DNA of 64,000 nucleotides, from positions 1 through 64,000 of the forward strand of contig CAKUMO010000012.1 in the NCBI GenBank assembly GCA_934667815.1, read 5' to 3'. Source of the DNA: an uncultured Oscillospiraceae bacterium. Lineage in GTDB: Bacteria > Bacillota > Clostridia > Oscillospirales > Oscillospiraceae. Made by a program: the position numbers and the translations under genes. Shown in pieces: positions 55,513 to 63,198 of this stretch. The notes under the pieces were generated by a model. That model was not told the DNA's origin, did not search any database, and worked only from the letters and a program-made list of their open reading frames with translations. Position 1 is the first letter of the stretch, and each line of letters opens with the position of its first letter.

Positions 55513-57879
55513 TTATTCCGCCTTGCGCATTCTCGAAGCCGCGGTGCAGGCCATCAGACGCTTTGTTCCGACCTGATCGAAGGCAATCTCCAGCATGGCG
55601 TCGTTGCCCATTTGCAGAACGGACAGGATCATGCCGCGCCCGAAGGTGTCGTGCACGACCATGTCGCCCTTGCGGAAGTCCGGCAGCGCCGCCTGCGTCT
55701 TGCGCGTCTGGAAGGAATCCGTCCACGCTCGCGGCGCGCGCGGCTGCGGCTGCTGCTTCTGGTCAAAGCGCCTGGGCGGCTCGGACTTCTTGCCCGTCAG
55801 AAGCTCGGGAGGGATCTCGCTGATAAAGCGTGAGGGTCGATTCACGGACGTGCGGCCGTAGAGCATGCGCTGCTTGGCGCAGGTCAGGGTCAGATGCTTC
55901 TTCGCGCGTGTGATGGCGACATAGCAAAGGCGGCGTTCCTCCTCCATCTCCTCCGGGTCGCCGATGGAGCGCATACCGGGGAACAGCCCCTCCTCCGCGC
56001 CGATGACGTAGACATTCGGGAATTCCAGGCCCTTGGCCGAGTGCATGGTCATCATGACCACCGCGTCGGCGTCCTGATCGTACTGCTCGATGTCCGTATA
56101 GAGCGCGATCTCCTCCAAAAAGCCCGCGAGCGTAGGCGCGTCAGTATTGGCGACGTAGTTGACAATGGAGGATTTCAGCTCTCGCACGTTTTCCAGCCGC
56201 GTGCGGTTCTCGACCTCGTCCTTTTCCTCGAGCATCTTGACATAGCCCGTGCGGATGAGCAGTTCTTCATAAAAGTCCGGCAGCGGCAGCGTCTGAACCA
56301 GCTCCGCGCATTCCTCGATCAACACGGTGAAGTTCATCAGCTTCTGTGCGCTGCGCTCCATGGCCGGATAGGAATAGGGGTCGCTGACCACGCTGTAAAG
56401 CGGCTTGCCCGAGGCCGTGCACAGGCGTTCTATGGTCTCTACGGTCTTTGCGCCGATGCCGCGCGGCGGCTGATTGATGATGCGCTTGAGTCGCAGGTCG
56501 TCCGCGCGGTTGCTGATAACCCAGAGATAGGCCAGCATATCCTTGACCTCCGCGCGGTCAAAGAAGCGCGTACCGCCGATGATACGGTACGGAATACCGT
56601 TACGCTTGAACGCATATTCCATCGCGTTGGACTGCGCGTTCGTGCGGTAAAGAATGGCATAGTCCTTGAAATTTTTGCCCTTGGACTCCGTCAGAATCTG
56701 ATTTGCAACGAAGTTCGCTTCATCCGATTCGTTGTACGCCTCATAAAACAGGATATGGTCGCCTGCGCCGTTGTCCGTCCAAAGCTTTTTTCCCTTGCGG
56801 CCGCGGTTGTGCGCAATGACGGCGTTCGCCGCGTCCAGAATGCACTGCGTGGAGCGGTAATTCTGCTCCAGACGGATGACCTTCGCGCCCTTGTACTGCT
56901 TTTCAAAGTCCAGAATGTTGGCGATGGTCGCGCCGCGGAAGCGGTAGATGCTCTGATCGTCGTCACCCACGACGCAGATGTTTTCATAGCGCCCGGCCAG
57001 CAGCGAGGCCAGCAGGTACTGCAGATGGTTCGTATCCTGATACTCGTCGATGAGGACATAGCGGAACTTGCGCTGGTAATAGTCGCGCACCTCCTCAAAC
57101 TCCTGCAAAAGCTGCACGGTCAGAAGGATGATGTCGTCAAAATCCACGGCGTTGGACGCACGCAGCCTCCGCTGATACTCCGCATAAATCTCCGCGATGC
57201 GCTTGAGGCGGTAGTCGTCGCCCGCGTCCTTGGCAAAGTCCTCCGGCGAGGACATCTTATCCTTGGCGCGTGAGATCATGCCCAGCACGGTGCGCGGCGG
57301 GAAAATTTTCTCGTCAAGATTGCGGTCGCGCAGGATTTCCTTCAAAACGCGCTCGGAGTCGGCGGTATCGTAGATCGTGAAGCTGCGCTCGTAGCCGAGC
57401 CGCTCGATCTCGCGGCGCAGGATGCGGCAGCAGGCGGAGTGGAAGGTCATCGCCCAAACGTCGTTGGCCTCGGGGCCGAGCATGGCCGTCAGACGATCCT
57501 TCAGCTCATTTGCGGCCTTGTTGGTAAAGGTGATGGCGATGATGGACCACGGTGCGGCCGGGTTCAGCGTGCACAGCTCGTCAACAGACGCGCGGTGTTC
57601 CTCTGTCGGATGCTCCAGCTCGCGCTCAAGAAATTCCACATCCTCCTCGGTGACATAGTCGGGGGCCTCGTCGGACTGCGCGGCACTGCCGAAGCGGATG
57701 AGATTGGCAATGCGGTTGATGAGCACGGTCGTCTTGCCGCTTCCCGCGCCCGCCAGCAGCAGCAGCGGCCCCTCCGTGGTGCAGACGGCCTCGAGCTGCA
57801 TGGGATTCATGCGGGAAAAGCTCTGTTCTATGTACTTTCTTCTCGCGGTCAGAAACCGCTGTTCGTAGCTTTCTGTCAT
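55513..57879 (-). CDS. pcrA: ATP-dependent DNA helicase PcrA/UvrD
   Basis: A 788-aa superfamily-1 3'-5' helicase with all core motifs: Walker A LLAGAGSGKTT (about 41-51), AITFTNKAANELKDRL, DEYQDTNHLQ (Walker B), VVGDDDQSIYRFRGA, IRLEQNYRST, MTMHSAKGLEFPNV and VAITRAKKHL. It acts in repair and rolling-circle replication and clears RecA and RNA polymerase. A minus-strand TAAAAT (57908-57913) may be its -10 element. The pcrA-ligA pairing is common in Firmicutes. Confidence 0.96.
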   Translation of the reverse strand: MTESYEQRFLTARRKYIEQSFSRMNPMQLEAVCTTEGPLLLLAGAGSGKTTVLINRIANLIRFGSAAQSDEAPDYVTEEDVEFLERELEHPTEEHRASVDELCTLNPAAPWSIIAITFTNKAANELKDRLTAMLGPEANDVWAMTFHSACCRILRREIERLGYERSFTIYDTADSERVLKEILRDRNLDEKIFPPRTVLGMISRAKDKMSSPEDFAKDAGDDYRLKRIAEIYAEYQRRLRASNAVDFDDIILLTVQLLQEFEEVRDYYQRKFRYVLIDEYQDTNHLQYLLASLLAGRYENICVVGDDDQSIYRFRGATIANILDFEKQYKGAKVIRLEQNYRSTQCILDAANAVIAHNRGRKGKKLWTDNGAGDHILFYEAYNESDEANFVANQILTESKGKNFKDYAILYRTNAQSNAMEYAFKRNGIPYRIIGGTRFFDRAEVKDMLAYLWVISNRADDLRLKRIINQPPRGIGAKTVETIERLCTASGKPLYSVVSDPYSYPAMERSAQKLMNFTVLIEECAELVQTLPLPDFYEELLIRTGYVKMLEEKDEVENRTRLENVRELKSSIVNYVANTDAPTLAGFLEEIALYTDIEQYDQDADAVVMMTMHSAKGLEFPNVYVIGAEEGLFPGMRSIGDPEEMEEERRLCYVAITRAKKHLTLTCAKQRMLYGRTSVNRPSRFISEIPPELLTGKKSEPPRRFDQKQQPQPRAPRAWTDSFQTRKTQAALPDFRKGDMVVHDTFGRGMILSVLQMGNDAMLEIAFDQVGTKRLMACTAASRMRKAE

Positions 57880-57982
57880 AGTACGCTCCCAGTTCTTTGT
57901 TGCCTCTATTTTACTCCATTTCGCCGCAGAAATAAAGAGCCGAATTGCGCGATTGGCTATATCTTTTTTTCGCGCTTTCTGG

Positions 57983-57988
57983 TATAAT
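57983..57988 (+). promoter_or_regulatory. Extended -10 promoter of the acyl-CoA synthetase gene
   Basis: TATAAT at 57983-57988 is preceded by TGG, giving an extended -10 (TGn). A clear -35 is missing. The start codon is 30 bp downstream with AGGAGG (58005-58010) 7 nt before it. Confidence 0.65.
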
Positions 57989-58017
57989 ATAAAAACTTAT
58001 AGACAGGAGGTACGCCC

Positions 58018-59727
58018 ATGTCCCTCTCGGCAAACGCACCCTGGCGCAATTTTTACGGCGATATGCCCTCTACCATCGTCTATCCGAAGCTGACGATGTA
58101 CCAGCTTGTGGCACAGACGGCGCGGCATGTGCCCAAGCTCTGTGCCTATGAATTTATGGGCAAAACGGTCAGCTACGCCGCATTCCTTCGCCGCATCGAC
58201 CGCGCGGCCGCCGCGCTCTACGCCCTCGGCATCCGCAAGGGCGACCGCGTGACGATCTGCATGCCCAACACGCCGCAGGCCGTGGACTGCTTTTACGCGC
58301 TCAGCCGCATCGGCGCGGTTTCCAATATGATCCATCCGCTGTCGGCCACGCAGGAGATCACGTTCTACCTCGATCAGTCGAACAGCAAGGCAATTCTGAC
58401 TCTCGACCGGCTCTACGGCAAGGTCCGTGAGGCCATCTCCGGTGCAAAGCGCCGCCCGCTGCTGCTCATCGCGCGCATCTCCGATGAGCTGAATGCACCA
58501 AAAAAGCTCGGCTACGCGCTGACGCAGGGGAGAAAAGTTCCAAAACTGCCGCGCGGCGGGTATCTTTTCTGGTCGGACGCGCTGCACTGCGTCAATTCCA
58601 GTCTGCCCGCCCCGGACGAGGACTACGACGGCTGCGCCTGCATTCTCTACTCCGGCGGCACGACGGGAACGACGAAAGGCATCTGCCTTTCGAGCTATAA
58701 CTTCAACGCCCTTGCGCTGCAAACCATTGCGGCCAGCGGCTATCCCAGCCTCGAGGGGCTGAAAATGCTCTCGGTCATGCCGATCTTCCACGGCTTCGGT
58801 CTCGGCATCGGCATCCACACCGCTCTCGTCGGCGGCGCACGCTGCATTCTTGTGCCCACCTTCACCATCAAGGGCTATGCCGAGCTGCTGAAGAAAAAGC
58901 ATCCGAACTTCATCCCCGGCGTGCCCACGCTCTTTGAGGCGCTGCTGCGCACAACGCATCTGGACAAGCTGGATATGTCCTTCCTCATGGGTATGTTCTC
59001 CGGCGGCGACACGCTCTCCGTGGAGCTGAAGCACAAGGTGGACGATTTTTTGAAGGCGCACAAGGCACGCATTCAGATTCGCGAGGGCTACGGCACAACC
59101 GAGTGCGTCACGGCAAGCTGCCTGACGCCCAAGGATTACGCCCGCGACGGCTCCATCGGCATTCCCTTCCCGGACATGTACTATAAGATCGTCGCCGTGG
59201 GCACGACCGACGAGGTCGAACCGGGCGCGGAGGGCGAAATCTGCATTGCCGGCCCGACGGTCATGCTCGGCTACCTTGACAATCCCGAGGAGACGGCGCA
59301 GACGCTGCGCGTCCATGCCGACGGCAAGACCTGGCTGCACACGGGCGACCTTGGCTGCATGGATGCCGACGGCTTCGTCTACTTCCGCCAGCGCATCAAG
59401 CGCGTCATCATTACCTCGGGCTATAATGTCTATCCCAGCCAGCTCGAAAACATCATCGACGGGCACGAAAAGGTCCTGCTTTCCTGCGTCATCGGCGTCA
59501 AGGATTCCTATAAAATGCAGAAGGTCAAGGTCTATGTCGTCCTGAAGCCGGGCGTGACGCCCTCAGACACGCTCAAAAAAGAGCTGCTGGATTACTGCCG
59601 CAGCCGCATCGCAAAATACGCCATGCCCTATGACATCGTATTTCGTGAGGAGCTTCCCAAGACGCTGGTCGGCAAGGTCGCCTACCGCGTGCTCGAGGAG
59701 GAGGCAGCAAAGGAGGAGCAGGCATGA
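58018..59727 (+). CDS. AMP-dependent acyl-CoA synthetase/ligase
   Basis: A 569-aa ANL-superfamily enzyme activating a carboxylic acid with ATP and CoA. Motifs: P-loop YSGGTTGTTKGICLSS (about 212-227), GYGTTECV, TGDLGCMDADGFVYFRQRIK, the hinge region and C-terminal catalytic Lys in LPKTLVGKVAYR. The pattern resembles medium/long-chain fatty-acid CoA ligases. It overlaps the following membrane-protein gene by 4 bp. The exact acid is not readable from the sequence. Confidence 0.88.
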   Translation: MSLSANAPWRNFYGDMPSTIVYPKLTMYQLVAQTARHVPKLCAYEFMGKTVSYAAFLRRIDRAAAALYALGIRKGDRVTICMPNTPQAVDCFYALSRIGAVSNMIHPLSATQEITFYLDQSNSKAILTLDRLYGKVREAISGAKRRPLLLIARISDELNAPKKLGYALTQGRKVPKLPRGGYLFWSDALHCVNSSLPAPDEDYDGCACILYSGGTTGTTKGICLSSYNFNALALQTIAASGYPSLEGLKMLSVMPIFHGFGLGIGIHTALVGGARCILVPTFTIKGYAELLKKKHPNFIPGVPTLFEALLRTTHLDKLDMSFLMGMFSGGDTLSVELKHKVDDFLKAHKARIQIREGYGTTECVTASCLTPKDYARDGSIGIPFPDMYYKIVAVGTTDEVEPGAEGEICIAGPTVMLGYLDNPEETAQTLRVHADGKTWLHTGDLGCMDADGFVYFRQRIKRVIITSGYNVYPSQLENIIDGHEKVLLSCVIGVKDSYKMQKVKVYVVLKPGVTPSDTLKKELLDYCRSRIAKYAMPYDIVFREELPKTLVGKVAYRVLEEEAAKEEQA

Positions 59728-60452
59728 AGCAGCGCATCTGGGAGCTGGACGCCCTGCGCGGGCTGTGCCTTCTGTGCATGATCGTCATCCACTTTGTGTT
59801 TGATCTGGGTGCGTTCGCGGGGCTGCAAATCACCACGCCGGGCTGGTTCGACTTTTTGCAGACCTACGGCCACATCTTCTTCATTCTGATCTCCGGTGTC
59901 TGCGCTACACTCGCTTCGCGGAGCTTCCGCCGCGGCGTGATCGTCTTTGCAGCAGGACTGCTGATCTCCGCCGTGACGGTGTTCATGGAATTTGTGCTGA
60001 AATTCAGGGGACTCTCCATTTATTTCGGCATTTTACACCTGCTGGGGCTTTGCATGATGCTCTATCCCCTGTTCAAGCGGCTGCCCGCGTGGGCGTTGGC
60101 CGTGCTGGGCACGGCTTTCGTTGCAGCCGGCGTGTGGCTGGCCTCGCTGGCGCACGTCAGTGTAAAGTTTCCCTCGTTCTGGGGCTTGCTGCTCAGCGCC
60201 GTCGGCATCCGCCCCACGGGCTTTTACAGTGCGGACTACTTCCCGCTGTTTCCGAACTTTGGCTGGTTCCTGCTGGGTGCATTTCTCGGAAAAACCGCCT
60301 ACCGCAGACGTGAAAGTCTGCTGCCGAAGGTCAATGCAGACTTCTTCCTGCTGCGGTTTTTCCGCTTCTGCGGGCGGCATTCACTGCTGATCTACCTTGT
60401 GCATCAGCCGGTGCTGGCAGGTCTCGTGATGCTGTTCACGCTGCTGAAATAG
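59724..60452 (+). CDS. DUF1624/HGSNAT-like membrane protein (putative acyltransferase)
   Basis: This 242-aa protein has about seven membrane segments. It begins RIWELDALRGLCLLCMIVIH, the conserved start of DUF1624 and related heparan-alpha-glucosaminide acetyltransferase-like proteins (arginine-aspartate and histidine in helix 1). The end HSLLIYLVHQPVLAGLVML is also typical. Coupling to the acyl-CoA synthetase by a 4-bp overlap suggests that an acyl-CoA made by the first enzyme is used by this one to acylate a surface molecule. That link is inferred. Confidence 0.75.
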   Translation: MKQRIWELDALRGLCLLCMIVIHFVFDLGAFAGLQITTPGWFDFLQTYGHIFFILISGVCATLASRSFRRGVIVFAAGLLISAVTVFMEFVLKFRGLSIYFGILHLLGLCMMLYPLFKRLPAWALAVLGTAFVAAGVWLASLAHVSVKFPSFWGLLLSAVGIRPTGFYSADYFPLFPNFGWFLLGAFLGKTAYRRRESLLPKVNADFFLLRFFRFCGRHSLLIYLVHQPVLAGLVMLFTLLK

Positions 60453-60472
60453 CCGACAAAGCCTTGCAAATC

Positions 60473-60502
60473 AAGGACTCTACTCTCGGTAGAGTCCTTT
60501 TC
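60473..60502 (+). terminator. Rho-independent terminator after the DUF1624 gene
   Basis: An 11-bp perfect stem AAGGACTCTAC (60473-60483) with GTAGAGTCCTT (60489-60499), loop TCTCG, runs into TTTTC. Confidence 0.88.
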
Positions 60503-60603
60503 TACGTTCGGGAGAGCAGCTTCCCCGATCCGTGGCGTGACTTTTGGACGCCCCTCCCGTATGCTTTATGGTATCAAAGTATAATTTTTCCGGAGGTACC
60601 CCT

Positions 60604-61479
60604 ATGGCGCACAGTTATCTGATTCTGACCGATTCCGCCGCCGATCTTTCCGCCGATCTCGCTGCGGCGCTGGACGTTACCGTGCTTCCCCTGAGCGTGC
60701 TGCTCGAGGGCAAGGAATATCTGAACTATCCCGACGAGCGCGAGATCACCGCGAAATATCTCTATGCGCGGCTGCGTGCCGGCGCGATGGCCACGACCGC
60801 CGCGATCAATGTCGATACATTTATAAAAGAAATGGAGCCGTATTTGCAGGAAGGCCGCGACATTCTCTATCTCGGTTTCTCCTCCGGTCTGAGCGCGACC
60901 TACAATTCCTCCTGCATCGCCGCCGAGGAGCTGCGCGAGCGCTACCCCGAGCGCAAGATCTTCACCGTGGACACCCTGTGCGCCTCGTCCGGTCAGGGCA
61001 TGCTGACCTATCTGGTCGCAAAGCGCCGTGACACCGGTGCGACCATTGAGGAAGCGGCGAAATACGCCGAGGACACCAAGCTGCATCTGGCGCACTGGTT
61101 CACCGTGGACGATCTGCACTTCCTTAAGCGCGGCGGACGCGTCTCGGCTGCGACAGCCATTCTGGGCACGGCGTTGGGCATCAAGCCGCTGCTGCACACG
61201 GACGACGAGGGGCATCTGACCGCCGTCGGCAAGGCACGCGGCAGAAAGCGCGTAATTGCTGCAATGGTCGAACGTATGGAGGAAACGGCCATCCGTCCCG
61301 AGGAACAGACCATCTTCATCAACCACGGCGACTGCGTCGAGGATGCGGAGTATCTGGCCTCCCTCGTGCGCGAGCGTCTGCATCCGAAGGAGATCATCAT
61401 GCAGGTCATCGGTCCGGTCATCGGCGCACACTCCGGCCCCGGCACGCTGGCACTGTATTTCCTCGCGACAAAGCGCTAA
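60604..61479 (+). CDS. DegV-family fatty-acid-binding protein
   Basis: A 291-aa DegV/FakB protein. FakB proteins hold a fatty acid for phosphorylation by FakA. Visible are the N-terminal ILTDSAADLSADLAAALDV, the FSSGLSATYNSS loop, LKRGGRVSAATAILGTALGI and the C-terminal IGAHSGPGTLALYF. The start at 60604 has GGAGG 8 nt upstream; an in-frame ATG at 60544 lacks such a site. A TATAAT at 60580-60585 is too close to the start to be a convincing promoter. Confidence 0.92.
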   Translation: MAHSYLILTDSAADLSADLAAALDVTVLPLSVLLEGKEYLNYPDEREITAKYLYARLRAGAMATTAAINVDTFIKEMEPYLQEGRDILYLGFSSGLSATYNSSCIAAEELRERYPERKIFTVDTLCASSGQGMLTYLVAKRRDTGATIEEAAKYAEDTKLHLAHWFTVDDLHFLKRGGRVSAATAILGTALGIKPLLHTDDEGHLTAVGKARGRKRVIAAMVERMEETAIRPEEQTIFINHGDCVEDAEYLASLVRERLHPKEIIMQVIGPVIGAHSGPGTLALYFLATKR

Positions 61480-61495
61480 TCATGAATCCAGCGTT

Positions 61496-61537
61496 AACCG
61501 GATGGGAGCGGCAATTTTTCCGTTCCCATCCGGTTTG
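61496..61537 (+). terminator. Terminator after the DegV gene
   Basis: AACCGGATGGGAGCGG (61496-61511) pairs with CCGTTCCCATCCGGTT (61520-61535), one G-U pair, with a T-containing 8-nt loop. The following T-run is short (TTG), so efficiency may be modest. Confidence 0.7.
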
Positions 61538-61592
61538 TGCAGTCTGCATAATTATGCACATGATATTTTGTGGACTTTGTTCGTGCTGCCAC

Positions 61593-61621
61593 TTGACTTT
61601 GTCGAATTAAAACGGTATAGT
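61593..61621 (+). promoter_or_regulatory. Strong promoter for the small membrane protein
   Basis: TTGACT (61593-61598), 17-nt spacer, TATAGT (61616-61621): ten of twelve consensus bases. It is placed 30 bp before the start codon of the 76-aa gene. Confidence 0.8.
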
Positions 61622-61651
61622 ATGAACAAATCATGAACGGAGGACACAGAG

Positions 61652-61882
61652 ATGTATCGTATGTCTGCACAGCAACAGAATATGAACCGTACTGCCTCTG
61701 CGTCCTGCGCAGACGCTTCTTGCTGCGCTTCTTTCGTCCTGCTTGTAGTGATGGGTGCCATTGCGGCATCCATCATTCTTTTTATTCTGGGCGGTGTCAT
61801 TGGCATGATTATTGTACTGCTGCTGGCCCTGCTTCTGGCATGCACGGGACGTTTGGAAGGCACGTTGGCAAAAGCGTCGTAA
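61652..61882 (+). CDS. Small two-span membrane protein, unknown function
   Basis: A 76-aa protein with a polar N-terminus rich in Gln, Ser and Cys (SASCADASCC) and two closely spaced hydrophobic segments (about 27-45 and 47-63) joined by a Gly hinge. GGAGG lies 8 nt before the ATG. It has its own near-consensus promoter and a terminator directly after, so it is a genuine single-gene unit. I do not recognise the family. The downstream branched-chain amino-acid transporter is transcribed in the same direction but separated by the terminator. Confidence 0.7.
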   Translation: MYRMSAQQQNMNRTASASCADASCCASFVLLVVMGAIAASIILFILGGVIGMIIVLLLALLLACTGRLEGTLAKAS

Positions 61883-61895
61883 CGGCGTATACGTG

Positions 61896-61930
61896 ACCGG
61901 CCGCGTCCCAGAGACGTCGGCCGGTTTTTG
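61896..61930 (+). terminator. Terminator between the small membrane protein and livJ
   Basis: ACCGGCCG (61896-61903) pairs with CGGCCGGT (61918-61925) and the stem continues by four more pairs past one bulged base; TTTTT follows at 61925-61929. Partial read-through could supply livJ, since no separate promoter is obvious in the 34 bp before it. Confidence 0.78.
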
Positions 61931-61963
61931 TATATATTTCCATCGATAAAGGAGAAAACGAAA

Positions 61964-63109
61964 ATGAAAATGAAAAAAGTATTGAGTGTAGTTCTTGTAG
62001 TAGCACTTGTAGCATGTCTTTTCGCCGGCTGCGGAAAGAAAACCGACGGCACCTCCGGTGCGCTGAAGATCGGTACCATCGGCCCGCTGACCGGTGACGC
62101 CGCACAGTACGGCAACGCCACCAAGCACGGCGCCGAGCTGGCCGCCAAGGAAATCAACGCCAAGGGCGGCATCCAGATCGAAGTCAACGGGCAGGACGAC
62201 GAAAGCGATGCAGAAAAGTCCGTCAACGCTTACAACAATCTGCTCGACTGGGGCATGCAGGTGCTTGTCGGCCCGACCACCACGACGCCATCCATTGCCG
62301 TTTCCGCCGAGGCCAATAAGGATCGTATCTTTATGCTGACGCCGTCGGCCTCTGCCGTTAAGGTCACCGAGGGCAAGGACAACGTCTATCAGATCTGCTA
62401 TAACGACCCCAACCAGGGCTCCGCTTCCGCCCGCTACATGTCCGAGCACATTCCCGGCGCCAAGGTCGCTGTGATCTATGACAACGCCAGTGCCTACTCC
62501 ACCGGCATTTACCAGACCTTTGAAGCCAAGGCCAAAGAGCTGGGCGTCGAAGTCGTCTCCGTAACCACCTGCACCGAGGACACCAAGGACTATTCCGTCC
62601 AGCTCGGTGAAGCCAAGAACGCCGGCGCAGATGTCGTATTCCTTCCGATCTACTATACCCCCGCATCCCTGATTCTGAATCAGGCCAACGCCACGGGCTA
62701 TCATCCCACCTTCTTCGGCGTGGACGGCATGGACGGCATTCTGAGCCTCAAGGGCTTTGACACCAGCCTTGCCGAAGGCGTCATGCTCCTGACCCCGTTC
62801 GCCGCTGACTCCACCGACGAGGCCACTGCCTCCTTTGTCAAGGCTTATGAAGAAGCCTATGGCGAGACCCCGAATCAGTTCGCTGCCGACGCTTACGACT
62901 GCGTCTATGCGGTCTATCAGGCCTTCACCGCCTCCGGTCTGGACGTTTCCGCTTCCCATGAGGAGATCTGCGATGCCTTGATGCAGCAGTTCAACACCAT
63001 GAGCTTCTCCGGCATCACCGGTGCAGACATGGTCTGGAAGGACGGGCAGGTCGATAAGGAACCCTTCGCCGTCATCATCAAGAACGGCGCTTACACCAGC
63101 GCAGGTTAA
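61964..63109 (+). CDS. livJ: Branched-chain amino-acid ABC transporter substrate-binding lipoprotein
   Basis: A 381-aa periplasmic-binding-type lipoprotein (LFAGC lipobox) of the Leu/Ile/Val family: LKIGTIGPLTGDAAQYGNAT, LVGPTTTTPSIAVSAEANKD, FFGVDGMDGIL, FAADAYDCVYAVYQAF. The start at 61964 has AAGGAG 9 nt upstream. livH follows after 89 bp, so this is the first gene of a standard liv operon. Ligand could be branched-chain or other amino acids. Confidence 0.92.
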   Translation: MKMKKVLSVVLVVALVACLFAGCGKKTDGTSGALKIGTIGPLTGDAAQYGNATKHGAELAAKEINAKGGIQIEVNGQDDESDAEKSVNAYNNLLDWGMQVLVGPTTTTPSIAVSAEANKDRIFMLTPSASAVKVTEGKDNVYQICYNDPNQGSASARYMSEHIPGAKVAVIYDNASAYSTGIYQTFEAKAKELGVEVVSVTTCTEDTKDYSVQLGEAKNAGADVVFLPIYYTPASLILNQANATGYHPTFFGVDGMDGILSLKGFDTSLAEGVMLLTPFAADSTDEATASFVKAYEEAYGETPNQFAADAYDCVYAVYQAFTASGLDVSASHEEICDALMQQFNTMSFSGITGADMVWKDGQVDKEPFAVIIKNGAYTSAG

Positions 63110-63198
63110 GTCAAACACATCGCCCTGCTCCGCTTCTGCGGCGCGGGGCGCTCCCCCGGCTTGTTCCTGCAATGAAACAGAAACAGGAGGCCGCAAAC

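Noticed and set aside
57997..59466. Minus-strand open frame opposite the acyl-CoA synthetase
   Set aside because: The plus-strand frame has all AMP-binding motifs, a promoter and AGGAGG; the opposite frame is a by-product of codon bias.
60580..60585. TATAAT considered as the DegV-gene promoter
   Set aside because: Transcription would start inside the ribosome-binding site, leaving no leader, and there is no -35 match.
61633..61896. Overlapping plus-strand frame of 87 codons at the small membrane protein
   Set aside because: The 76-aa frame starting at 61652 has the correctly spaced GGAGG and coherent membrane segments. The alternative has no ribosome site at its ATG and an implausible Cys/His/Arg-rich product.
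61631..63196. Long minus-strand frames opposite livJ
   Set aside because: livJ has a lipobox, family motifs and a ribosome site; the opposite frames run through it with no supporting signal.
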